From positions 1-7,169 of the forward strand of contig SBBV01000246.1 of the NCBI GenBank assembly GCA_005240015.1: a stretch of DNA of 7,169 nt, given 5' to 3'. A program made the translations under genes and the position numbers. The notes under the pieces are model-generated. The model ran no database searches. It was given only the letters and a program-made list of their open reading frames with translations, and was not told where the DNA came from. Positions 1 to 6,805 of the stretch are shown in pieces (positions within the stretch are counted from its first letter, which is position 1; each line of letters opens with the position of its first letter). Origin of the DNA: Candidatus Odyssella thessalonicensis. Its GTDB lineage: Bacteria; Pseudomonadota; Alphaproteobacteria; Bin65.

Positions 1-13
1 CGCCTCCACGGCC

Positions 14-3000
14 TCAGGCCGCGACGCGCTTGCCGACCGTCCGTCCCGGCGGGAAGGCGGCCGTCACCGTGGTCCCGAGGCCGGGCTGGCTCGTCAGCGA
101 AATCGTTCCGCCGTGGAGCTCGACCAGCTCCTTGCAGAGCGGCAGCCCGAGCCCCGTACCCTCGCCGCTGATGCCCTTGTCGCGCCCGAGCTGAACGAAC
201 GGTTCGAACACGCGCGGGATATCGGCGGCTTCGATGCCGATGCCGGTGTCGGCCACGGTCAGCACGAGCCCGCCCTCGGCGTTGGCGGCGGCCGAGACAC
301 GCACGCTGCCGCCGCGCGGCGTGAACTTCACCGCGTTGGACACGAGATTGAGCAGCACCTGGCGGATGCGGCGGCGGTCGCCGACGAGCCGCGGGAGGTC
401 CGCGGCCACGTCTTCCTCGAGCGTCACGGCGCCGCGCATGGCGCGCTCGCGCAGCATGAGGCACGCGGAGTGGACCGATGCGGCAAGGTCGACGTCGGCC
501 TCCTCGAGCTCCATCTTGCCCGCCTCGGCCTTGGAGAGATCGAGGATGTCCTCGATCAGGCGCAACAGATGCTGGGCGCTGTCGCCGATGTCCTTGATGT
601 AGTCGATGTAGCGCGGGACGCCGATCGTGCCGAACATCTCGCGGTTCATGATCTCCGAGAAGCCGATGATGGCGTTGAGCGGCGTCCGGAGCTCGTGGCT
701 CATGTTGGCGAGGAACGCCGACTTCGTGGCGCTCGCCGCCTCGGCCTGGGTCTTGGCCTCCTTGAGCCGCTCTTCCTGCCGCATGGCGTCGGTGACGATG
801 CGCGAGGAGCCGCGATAACCGCGGAAATTGCCCTGCGCGTCGAAGATCGGCTTGCCGCTGGTGGCGGTGTAGTGGATCTCGCCGTTGGCCATCCTGATCA
901 GATAGACGAAGTCGCGGAACGGCTCATGGCGCTCGAGCGTGGCGCGGTGCGCGCGCCACTTCTCGGGATCCTGTTCCATGTCGAGCCCGAGCTCCCAGCG
1001 GCGCTTGCCGATCCCCTCGACCGGGTTTCCTGGCCCCACCCGCGCGCTCGACGAGAAGTAGGTGAAGCGGTGCTCCTCGTCCGTCTCCCAGAACCAGTCC
1101 GAGGCGGTGTCGGCGAAATCGCGGAAACGCGCCTCGCTCTGGAGCAGGGCCTCGCTCTGCCGCACCTGCTCGGTGATCACGCGCGACGAGCCGCGATAGC
1201 CGAGAAACGCGCCGTCGGCCGCAAGCTTCGGCTTGCCGCTCACCGCGACGTGGTGCACCTCGCCGCTGGCGACGCGGATCCTGTACTTGAAGTCGCGGAA
1301 CGGCTCGCGGCGCTCGAGCTGCGCGCGGAATTCCCGCCACTTCTCGCTGTCACCGTCGACGGCGGCGGCAAGCTCCCAGCGCGTGCGGCCGATCGCGTGC
1401 TCGCGGTTGCCGCCGCGCAGCATGCTGACGCTTTCGGAGAGATACGAGAAGCGGTGCTCGGCGTCCGTCTCCCAGAACCAGTCGGAGGCGGTGCCGGCGA
1501 AATCGCGGAAGCGCTCCTCGCTCTCGCGCAGGAGCTCCTGCTGGCGCATCTGGTCGGTGATGCGCCGCGCCGAGCCGCGATAGCCCTGGAACTCACCCGT
1601 GGCGTCGAAGACCGGTTTGCCGCTGGCCGAGATGTACTCGATGCCGCCCTTCGCATTGCGCATGCGGAAGACGAAGTTGCGGAACGGCTCGTGGCGCGCC
1701 AGCTGCTCGCGATGCCGCTCCCACTTCTCCGGCTCCTCGGCGATATCGTCGGCATAATCCCAGCGCCGCTTGCCGATCACCGTCTGGTCGCGCACGTTGG
1801 GGCGCCGCTCGCTCGAGGAGAGATAGGTGAAGCGGTGCTCGCGGTCGCTTTCCCAGAACCAGTCCGAGGCGGTGTCGGCGTAGTCGCGGAAGCGCTCTTC
1901 GCTGGCGCGCAGCCGCTCGCGCTGCCGGACACCGTCGGTGATGATGCGGCCGCTCCCGCGATAGCCCTGAAAGCGGCCCGCGGCGTCGAATACCGGCTTG
2001 CCGCTCACGCTGATGACGTGCTCGGCCCCGGCCAGTGTCCTCAGCCGGTACACGAAATCGCGGAACGGCTCGCAGCGGTTGAGCGTCTCGCGGTGCTGGC
2101 GCCAGAAGGCGGCTTGCTCGGGCTCGGCGAAATCCCAGCGGCGGCGGCCGACGAGGTTCTGGGGCTCGAAGCCGAAGCGCTTGACGTTGTCCGAGATGAA
2201 CGACAGCCGATGCTCGGCATCCGTTTCCCAGTACCAGTCCGAGGCGGTGTCGGCGAAATCACGGAAGCGCTCCTCGCTCTGGCGGATGCGCTGCTCCGAG
2301 AGCTTCCGTGCCGTGATGTCGCGCACCGTGCCCTCGTAGTAGAGCAAGCGCGCCTCGGCGTCGCGAACCTCCCACGCGTTTTCGCTGACCCAGACGCGTT
2401 CGCGCGACTTGTGCCGATACACCTCGGATTCGAAATTGTAGATGCGGCCGTGCTCGCGCAGCAGCCGCTTGAACTCGTCGCGGCGGCCCGGCTCGACGTA
2501 CCATTCGCGCGCGATGTCGCCGACCGCCGCCAGCAGCTCGGCCTCGCTCGCATAGCCGTTGAAGCGCACGAGCGCCGGGTTGGCGCGGAGCTGCTTGCCC
2601 TCGGGCGTCGTGCGGTAGATGCCCTCGGCGGCGTTTTCCCAAATTTCGCGGTAGTCTCGCTCGGCCTGGCCGAGCTGCTCCTGGACCTCGATCAGCTCGC
2701 TGATGTCCTCGCCCGAGCCGATGTAGAACGCGGGCTTGCCGTCCGCACCCGGAACCGCCACGGCGCTGAGCCGCACCCAATAGAGCGTGCCATCCCGCCG
2801 GCGGTGGCGCGCGACGAAGCCCGAGACCCGGCCCTCGGCGGCGAGCTTGGCCTTGAAGCGCTCGCGTTCGCGGGGGTCGACGTAGATCTGCTGCGCGATG
2901 TCGCTGACCGCGGCCACTGCCTCCTCGGGCGTGGCATAGCCCATGGTCTCGGCGCAGCGCGGATTGACGCGCAGGTAGCGTCCGTCGGGCGTCGTCTGCC

Positions 3001-3151
3001 AGATGCCGACGGCGACGTGATCGAAGATCGTGCGGAAGATGTCGTCGGCTTTGCTCGGGCACGCAGCCAGGGCGGCGCCCGCCCCAGCCATCTCGCCGAG
3101 GGAGTCGGGGGGCGACTTCGCCCCGTGCGCTTTGCGCGGGCGACCGAGCAT
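14..3151 (-). CDS. Six-PAS soluble sensor histidine kinase
   Basis: This is a cytoplasmic two-component sensor kinase that should autophosphorylate a histidine and pass the phosphate to an unidentified response regulator. Numbering is from the ATG at 3151 (1045 aa). PAS1 (about 37-155) and PAS2 (about 167-283) form one subtype, sharing G-I-[WY]-x-TTP-[DE]-G. PAS3-6 (about 292-416, 417-543, 544-671, 672-798) form a second, tandemly repeated subtype with FRDFADTASDWFWETD and SGKP-x-FDA-x-G motifs. The DHp domain carries MSHELRTPLNAI with phospho-acceptor His819. The ATPase domain shows the N box (Asn939), DTGIGI from Asp968, FEPF, and GEGTGLGL near 996-1003. All catalytic motifs are intact. I see no membrane segment, signal peptide, receiver or HPt domain. 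The DHp insert MFGTIGVPRYIDYIKDI resembles PleC/DivJ-type alphaproteobacterial kinases. An in-frame GTG at 3190 would add 13 residues, but its only SD-like purines abut the codon, so the ATG is preferred. No response-regulator gene is adjacent. The ligand and output are unknown. Confidence 0.93.
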   Translation of the reverse strand: MLGRPRKAHGAKSPPDSLGEMAGAGAALAACPSKADDIFRTIFDHVAVGIWQTTPDGRYLRVNPRCAETMGYATPEEAVAAVSDIAQQIYVDPRERERFKAKLAAEGRVSGFVARHRRRDGTLYWVRLSAVAVPGADGKPAFYIGSGEDISELIEVQEQLGQAERDYREIWENAAEGIYRTTPEGKQLRANPALVRFNGYASEAELLAAVGDIAREWYVEPGRRDEFKRLLREHGRIYNFESEVYRHKSRERVWVSENAWEVRDAEARLLYYEGTVRDITARKLSEQRIRQSEERFRDFADTASDWYWETDAEHRLSFISDNVKRFGFEPQNLVGRRRWDFAEPEQAAFWRQHRETLNRCEPFRDFVYRLRTLAGAEHVISVSGKPVFDAAGRFQGYRGSGRIITDGVRQRERLRASEERFRDYADTASDWFWESDREHRFTYLSSSERRPNVRDQTVIGKRRWDYADDIAEEPEKWERHREQLARHEPFRNFVFRMRNAKGGIEYISASGKPVFDATGEFQGYRGSARRITDQMRQQELLRESEERFRDFAGTASDWFWETDAEHRFSYLSESVSMLRGGNREHAIGRTRWELAAAVDGDSEKWREFRAQLERREPFRDFKYRIRVASGEVHHVAVSGKPKLAADGAFLGYRGSSRVITEQVRQSEALLQSEARFRDFADTASDWFWETDEEHRFTYFSSSARVGPGNPVEGIGKRRWELGLDMEQDPEKWRAHRATLERHEPFRDFVYLIRMANGEIHYTATSGKPIFDAQGNFRGYRGSSRIVTDAMRQEERLKEAKTQAEAASATKSAFLANMSHELRTPLNAIIGFSEIMNREMFGTIGVPRYIDYIKDIGDSAQHLLRLIEDILDLSKAEAGKMELEEADVDLAASVHSACLMLRERAMRGAVTLEEDVAADLPRLVGDRRRIRQVLLNLVSNAVKFTPRGGSVRVSAAANAEGGLVLTVADTGIGIEAADIPRVFEPFVQLGRDKGISGEGTGLGLPLCKELVELHGGTISLTSQPGLGTTVTAAFPPGRTVGKRVAA
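758..2278 (-). repeat. Four tandem PAS-encoding repeat units
   Basis: Four in-frame units of 125, 127, 128 and 127 codons follow each other without spacers: 2278-1904, 1903-1523, 1522-1139 and 1138-758. Each begins at SE[EA]RFRDF and runs through EPFRDF or EPFRNF, SGKP, GYRGS and a short [RQ]-rich linker. The similarity is visible in the DNA as well as the protein. A 28-nt block is identical at the same offset in the first unit (2233-2260) and the last (1093-1120), and differs at two positions in each middle unit (1858-1885 and 1477-1504). This indicates internal duplication of one ancestral PAS module. The linkers probably continue as coiled-coil signalling helices between PAS domains, which is an inference. 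Confidence 0.85.
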
Positions 3152-3155
3152 GAAT

Positions 3156-3164
3156 TCACCCGCC
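3156..3164 (-). promoter_or_regulatory. Shine-Dalgarno-like site of the PAS kinase
   Basis: On the minus strand GGCGGGTGA lies just before the ATG at 3151-3149. Eight nt separate GGCGG from the start codon, a normal spacing. This favours the ATG over the upstream GTG at 3190, whose only purine run (AGGGA) touches the start codon. Confidence 0.45.
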
Positions 3165-3190
3165 GGGCCCCCTTCTTGCCCGGCGTCCAC

Positions 3191-3204
3191 TCCCTAGTGA
3201 GGGA
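3191..3204 (-). repeat. Short perfect hairpin in the kinase leader
   Basis: TCCCT-AGTG-AGGGA is a 5-bp perfect inverted repeat with a 4-nt loop, located in the presumed 5' leader of the kinase, immediately before the alternative GTG. It could influence translation, but a stem this short in GC-rich DNA may be chance. Confidence 0.25.
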
Positions 3205-3247
3205 AGCCTGTAGGCCGAGCCCCGGTCTCGCGTCGGGTGCCCGATGA

Positions 3248-3275
3248 CCAATCCGCTTCATTTTGCGGTGATTGG
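3248..3275 (-). promoter_or_regulatory. Bulged dyad upstream of the PAS kinase, possible operator
   Basis: CCAAT at 3248-3252 pairs with ATTGG at 3271-3275, and CCGC at 3253-3256 pairs with GCGG at 3265-3268. This leaves an 8-nt loop and a 2-nt bulge (3269-3270): nine base pairs in 28 nt. It lies in the spacer between the carbamoyltransferase stop and the kinase start, next to the only clearly A/T-rich stretch nearby (3279-3294, with seven A in a row). On the minus strand the T run comes before the dyad, and on the plus strand an A run follows it, so it is not an intrinsic terminator on either strand. A regulator site or leader hairpin for the kinase gene is possible. Confidence 0.35.
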
Positions 3276-3305
3276 GGTAAAAAAAGCGTAAAATATCTGC
3301 GCGAC
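3276..3305 (-). promoter_or_regulatory. A/T-rich candidate promoter region of the PAS kinase
   Basis: This stretch stands out from its GC-rich surroundings: on the minus strand it reads through TATTTTACG into a seven-T run. It sits about 125-150 nt upstream of the preferred kinase start and downstream of the carbamoyltransferase stop. That is where a promoter for the kinase would be expected. I could not find a convincing pair of -35 and -10 hexamers at normal spacing, so the call rests on position and base composition only. Confidence 0.25.
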
Positions 3306-3332
3306 TGCTGGTTCCCGAGCGCCGACAGCACT

Positions 3333-5093
3333 TTACCGCAGCGATTCCAGTCGCCCGGCGGTCACGACGCGGCGCGTAGCCGGGCCGGCATAGACCCCGC
3401 GCTCGGTGACGACGTAGTCGATACGTCCATCGGCGAGCGCGCGCAGGCACTCCTCGGGCCGGTTGATGATCGGCTCCTCGTGCACGTTGAAGCTGGTGTT
3501 GATGAGGATCGGGAGGCCCGTCCTGCGCTCGAAGGCCTTCAGGATGTCGTAGTAGAGCGGGTTCCAGGCGCGGCGGATGGTCTGCGGCCGCGCCGTGCCG
3601 TCGACGTGTACCACCGCCGGGATGCGCTCACGCCAGCCCGGCTGGACGTGCGCGGTGATGGTCATGAAGCGCGCCGCGTAGGCCTTGGCGCGGCCCAGCT
3701 TGAACACCGTGTCGGCGTCTTCCTCGGCTACCACCGGCGCGAACGGCATGAACTCGGAGCGCTCGAGCCGTTTGTTGAGCGTGTCGTTGATCGCGGCGTC
3801 GGCCGGCGTCGCCAGGATCGAGCGCGCGCCGAGCGCGCGCGGACCGTACTCCATGCCTTTGGCGTAGAGGGCGACGATGCCGCCCCCGGCGATGAGCTTG
3901 GCCGCCGTATCCACCGGGGCGCCGGGCACGGGCGCGATGCCCGGCGCGCCGGCGAGCACGCGATCGATGCCGTCGCCGAAGTCGCGCCCGTAGTAGAGCG
4001 TCTCGAGCGGATGGCGGTGCTTGAGCCACGTCGCGAGCCCATCGCGCTCGAGCAGGAACTTCAAAACGCCGCCGGCGGCCAGGCCCTGGTCGCTCATCGC
4101 CGGGTAGATGAAGACCTCGTCGACCGGTAATTCCTCGGCCAAGCGCTGGTTCAAGCGCACATTGGCGAAGATGCCGCCGGCGAGGCCGAGCTTCCGCGCG
4201 CCGCTCTGCTCGAGCAGGCGCGCCACGGCCGCGATCACGAATTCCTCGAGGAAGCGCTGGATCGAGGCGGCAACGTCCTCGCGCTTGGCGCCCTTGAACA
4301 GGTCGAACAGGAACTGGCGCATCATCGGGTTGTCGGGGAAGTCGCTCCAGATCTGCCCTGCCCCGTCGACGCGGAAATGCTTGGCGATCGCCTCGTAGAA
4401 GATCGGCGCGCCCCACGCGGCGAGCCCCGTGGTCTTGCCTTCGTGGCGGTTGATGCGGAAGCCGAGCGCCTGGGTCGCATAACCATAGGCGAGCCCGACG
4501 CTGTCGATGCGCATCGGGCGCCGGAGCTCCTCGTCGCCGCCAAACAGCTCCTTGATCCGTCCGTCGGCGAAGACGCGGTGGCTGTACTGCACGTTGTCGC
4601 CGCCGCCATCGCCCGTATAGAGCAGCGCCTTGTCCCAATCGGTATGGAACAGCGTTGGCAGCGCGTGCGCCTCGTGGTGATTGAAGAAGCGCACCGGGAT
4701 GCCCGGCTTCATGCCGAGCGCGGCGAGGAAATCGCCGGCGCGGAACATCGCTTCGGAATCCGAGCGCCGGTAGCGCACGCATTCCCGCTCCATGCTCTTG
4801 TGCTTCTCCTTGCCGAAGAGGCGCCGGACCTTCGCCTCGAGCTCCCGGTTCAGCGGCAGGTGGCTGTAGAAGCGCGCCGGGAACGCCGCGCGGCCCAGCA
4901 CGAGCGCGCCCACGTCCTTCCTGGCGACGCCGGCGATCGCGAGGCATTCGTCAATGGCCTCGGTCGGCACGCGCCCGCCGTCGATCTTCCGCCGCGTCAT
5001 CCGCTCCTGCGCCACCGCGGCGAGGAGCCGGTAGTCGTCGTAAAGCGCGGCGCAGGCGTCGTGATAGCCCGAATGGACTCCGAGGATGAGCAT
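3333..5093 (-). CDS. NodU/CmcH-family O-carbamoyltransferase
   Basis: This 586-aa enzyme should transfer a carbamoyl group from carbamoyl phosphate, through a carbamoyl-adenylate made with ATP, to a hydroxyl of a small molecule or glycan. Known relatives act on Nod factors (NodU), cephems (CmcH) and aminoglycosides (TobZ). The N-terminal Kae1-like ASKHA domain (about 1-345) opens with ILGVHSGYHDACAAL (His11, Asp12). It carries the HHEAHA motif (His139, His140, His143), DGGGD at 162-166 and GGIFANVRLNQ at 306-316. The C-terminal YrdC-like domain (about 395-565) has GMEYGPRALGARS at 413-425, VDGTARPQ at 497-504 and NTSFNVHEEPI at 532-542. All the family hallmarks are present and the length is normal, so it looks active. 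It starts at ATG 5093 and ends in TAA. No clear SD is visible. No nod, antibiotic or polysaccharide genes are in the window, so the acceptor cannot be named. The gap upstream, towards gatB, holds a long inverted repeat. Confidence 0.93.
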   Translation of the reverse strand: MLILGVHSGYHDACAALYDDYRLLAAVAQERMTRRKIDGGRVPTEAIDECLAIAGVARKDVGALVLGRAAFPARFYSHLPLNRELEAKVRRLFGKEKHKSMERECVRYRRSDSEAMFRAGDFLAALGMKPGIPVRFFNHHEAHALPTLFHTDWDKALLYTGDGGGDNVQYSHRVFADGRIKELFGGDEELRRPMRIDSVGLAYGYATQALGFRINRHEGKTTGLAAWGAPIFYEAIAKHFRVDGAGQIWSDFPDNPMMRQFLFDLFKGAKREDVAASIQRFLEEFVIAAVARLLEQSGARKLGLAGGIFANVRLNQRLAEELPVDEVFIYPAMSDQGLAAGGVLKFLLERDGLATWLKHRHPLETLYYGRDFGDGIDRVLAGAPGIAPVPGAPVDTAAKLIAGGGIVALYAKGMEYGPRALGARSILATPADAAINDTLNKRLERSEFMPFAPVVAEEDADTVFKLGRAKAYAARFMTITAHVQPGWRERIPAVVHVDGTARPQTIRRAWNPLYYDILKAFERRTGLPILINTSFNVHEEPIINRPEECLRALADGRIDYVVTERGVYAGPATRRVVTAGRLESLR

Positions 5094-5134
5094 GCTGTCA
5101 GAGGATCAGGGTATGGCGGCAAAAGACATGAAAG

Positions 5135-5224
5135 CCGTCATCCTGAGCGAAGCGAAGGATCCCGCTTCAACCGCCAACGCCATTGGCGCGGAGACCAGAT
5201 CCTTCGCTTCGCTCAGGATGACGG
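5135..5224. repeat. 27-bp perfect inverted repeat, dispersed PERSEGS-type element
   Basis: The left arm at 5135-5161 (core GAGCGAAGCGAAGGATC) is the exact reverse complement of the right arm at 5198-5224, giving 27 base pairs without mismatch around a 36-nt loop. Inside the loop a second stem pairs CGCCAA (5172-5177) with TTGGCG (5183-5188). The core matches a repeat I know from many alphaproteobacterial and some other genomes, whose spurious translations contain HPERSEGS or VILSEAKDP. It occupies about half of the 175-nt gap between gatB and the carbamoyltransferase gene. Both genes point the same way, so a read-through transcript would contain a strong hairpin. On the minus strand it is followed only by a mixed T-rich stretch (CTTTCATGTCTTTT), not a clean U tract. 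It may weaken read-through or protect the gatB mRNA 3' end. Confidence 0.85.
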
Positions 5225-5268
5225 AAACGATGGGGCCCATACTGAATTTCGCGGGCAAGTTCAAATGC

Positions 5269-6729
5269 TCATCCGCCGAGCTTTCTTGCCAACAGCTGAT
5301 TGACCAGCTGCGGATTGGCCTTGCCGCCGGTCGCCTTCATCACCTGCCCCACGAACCAGCCGGCGACCTTGGTTTCGCCGGCCTTGTACTTGGCGACCTG
5401 GGCGGGATTGGCGGCGATGACCTTGTCGATCGCGGCCTCGATCGTACCGGTGTCGGTGATCTGGCGGAGGCCCCGGGCCTCGACGATGGCGGCGGGGTCT
5501 TTGCCGGTCGCGAACATCTCGTCGCAGACGTCCTTGGCAATGCGGCCCGAGATCGTGTTGTCGGCGATCAAGTCGATGAGCCTGCCGAGCGCTGCCGCCG
5601 AGATCGGCGAGCTGGCGATATCGAGGCCGGCCTTGCCAAGCCGCGCGAACAGCTCGTTGATGGTCCAGTTGGCGGCGAGCTTGGCGTCGCGGCCCTTGGC
5701 CACCGTCTCGTAGAAATCGGCGGTCTCCCTCTCGGCGACGAGGACCCCGGCATCATAGGCTGAGAGCCCGTAGTCGCGCATGAAGCGCTCCTTCTTCGCG
5801 TCGGGCAGCTCGGGCAGCCCCGCCTTGATCTCCGCGATCCATTTCGGCTCGAGCACCAGCGGCAGGAGATCGGGATCGGGAAAATAGCGGTAGTCGTGCG
5901 CCTCCTCCTTGGTGCGCATCGGGCGCGTCTCGCCCTTGGCGCTGTCGAAGAGCCGCGTCTCCTGGTCGACCCTGCCGCCGTCCTCGAGCACCTCGATCTG
6001 GCGGCGCGCCTCGTAGTCGACCGCCTGCTTCACGAAGCGGATCGAGTTCACGTTCTTGATCTCGCAGCGCGTGCCGTATTCGGCCGACCCTGCGCGCCGC
6101 ACCGAGACGTTCACGTCGGCGCGGAGATTGCCCTTCTCCATGTCGCCGTCGCAGGTGCCGAGATAGCGCAGGATCGAGCGCAGCTTCGCGAGATAGAGCC
6201 CGGCCTCGTCCGCGCTGCGGAGATCGGGCTTCGAGACGATCTCCATCAGCGCCACGCCGGCGCGGTTGAGATCGACGAAGGTGCGGCGCGGGTCCTGGTC
6301 GTGGAGGCTCTTGCCGGCGTCCTGTTCCAGATGCACGCGCTCGATGCCGACGCTCTTGGTCGAGCCGTCGTCGAGGTCGAGCACGAGCGCGCCCTCGCCC
6401 ACCACCGGCTGCTTGTATTGCGAGATCTGATAGCCGGGCGGGAGGTCGGGGTAATAGTAGTTCTTGCGGTCGAAGACCGAGCGGAGATTGATCTTCGCCT
6501 TCAAGCCGAGCCCGGTGCGGATCGCCTGCTCGACGGCAACGCGGTTGATGACCGGCAGCATGCCGGGCATGGCCGCATCGACGAGCGAGACCTGCGTGTT
6601 CGGCTCGGCGCCGAATTCGGTGGAGGCGCCCGAGAACAGCTTCGACTGCGCCGTCACCTGGGCATGGACCTCCATGCCGACGACGACTTCCCACTTCCCG
6701 GTGCGGCCTTCCAAGAGATTGGCGGACAT
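5269..6729 (-). CDS. gatB: Asp/Glu-tRNA(Asn/Gln) amidotransferase subunit B
   Basis: GatB is the tRNA-binding kinase subunit of the cytoplasmic GatCAB complex. It activates the side chain of Glu-tRNA(Gln) or Asp-tRNA(Asn) with ATP, so that ammonia released by GatA can convert it to Gln or Asn. The protein is 486 aa, normal for the family. Hallmarks in order are [12 protein letters not shown] (13-24), [10 protein letters not shown] (53-62), [19 protein letters not shown] (86-104), [14 protein letters not shown] (128-141), [17 protein letters not shown] (153-169), [19 protein letters not shown] (193-211), EIKNVNS (223-229) and [11 protein letters not shown] (278-288). A helical YqeY-like tail for tRNA binding covers about 335-484 and ends in [13 protein letters not shown]. 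The start is ATG 6729, which leaves the usual short N-terminus before WEVV; no clear SD is visible. gatA and gatC are not in the window. A GNAT gene lies 76 nt upstream. Confidence 0.98.
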   Translation of the reverse strand: MSANLLEGRTGKWEVVVGMEVHAQVTAQSKLFSGASTEFGAEPNTQVSLVDAAMPGMLPVINRVAVEQAIRTGLGLKAKINLRSVFDRKNYYYPDLPPGYQISQYKQPVVGEGALVLDLDDGSTKSVGIERVHLEQDAGKSLHDQDPRRTFVDLNRAGVALMEIVSKPDLRSADEAGLYLAKLRSILRYLGTCDGDMEKGNLRADVNVSVRRAGSAEYGTRCEIKNVNSIRFVKQAVDYEARRQIEVLEDGGRVDQETRLFDSAKGETRPMRTKEEAHDYRYFPDPDLLPLVLEPKWIAEIKAGLPELPDAKKERFMRDYGLSAYDAGVLVAERETADFYETVAKGRDAKLAANWTINELFARLGKAGLDIASSPISAAALGRLIDLIADNTISGRIAKDVCDEMFATGKDPAAIVEARGLRQITDTGTIEAAIDKVIAANPAQVAKYKAGETKVAGWFVGQVMKATGGKANPQLVNQLLARKLGG

Positions 6730-6756
6730 TGCGATTTGCTAGATGGCTTGCGTAGG

Positions 6757-6775
6757 GGCGGGTTTCAAACCCGCC
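6757..6775. repeat. 19-nt palindrome upstream of gatB
   Basis: GGCGGGTTT at 6757-6765 and AAACCCGCC at 6767-6775 are perfect 9-nt arms around a single central base. In RNA the stem would be about 7-8 bp with a small loop. It lies in the 76-nt gap between the GNAT stop and the gatB start, both on the minus strand. No U tract follows in the direction of transcription, so it is not a standard intrinsic terminator. It resembles small dispersed intergenic palindromes of GC-rich alphaproteobacteria, but copy number cannot be judged from this window. Confidence 0.6.
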
Positions 6776-6805
6776 TCTTGATAGCGCATCGAGCTTGGGC
6801 GCGCA

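Noticed and set aside
3233..3244. TCGGG-TG-CCCGA mini-palindrome considered as a terminator stem after the carbamoyltransferase
   Set aside because: A two-base loop is too small for a stable hairpin in that form and no T run follows in the direction of transcription.
113..3247. A 1044-residue open frame on the plus strand, opposite almost the whole PAS kinase gene
   Set aside because: It is a mirror of a high-GC gene with intact kinase motifs. Its translation is a low-complexity mix of A, R, E, L and V with no recognisable domain, and its internal repeats simply mirror the PAS duplications.
3286..3332. Possible intrinsic terminator after the carbamoyltransferase stop, using TGCTG/CAGCA and the T run on the minus strand
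   Set aside because: The stem is only five base pairs with a 15-nt loop, and the T run lies too far downstream of it.
5135..5224. Inverted repeat considered as insertion-sequence ends or a CRISPR-like repeat
   Set aside because: Only 36 nt separate the arms, with no transposase, target-site duplication or further repeat-spacer units. It fits a stand-alone palindromic repeat better.
4377..5763. Plus-strand open frames (4377-5303 and 5086-5763) running across the inverted repeat and into gatB and carbamoyltransferase antisense
   Set aside because: They contain the PERSEGS/LSEAKDP translations of the inverted repeat and otherwise mirror real genes; no domain is recognisable.
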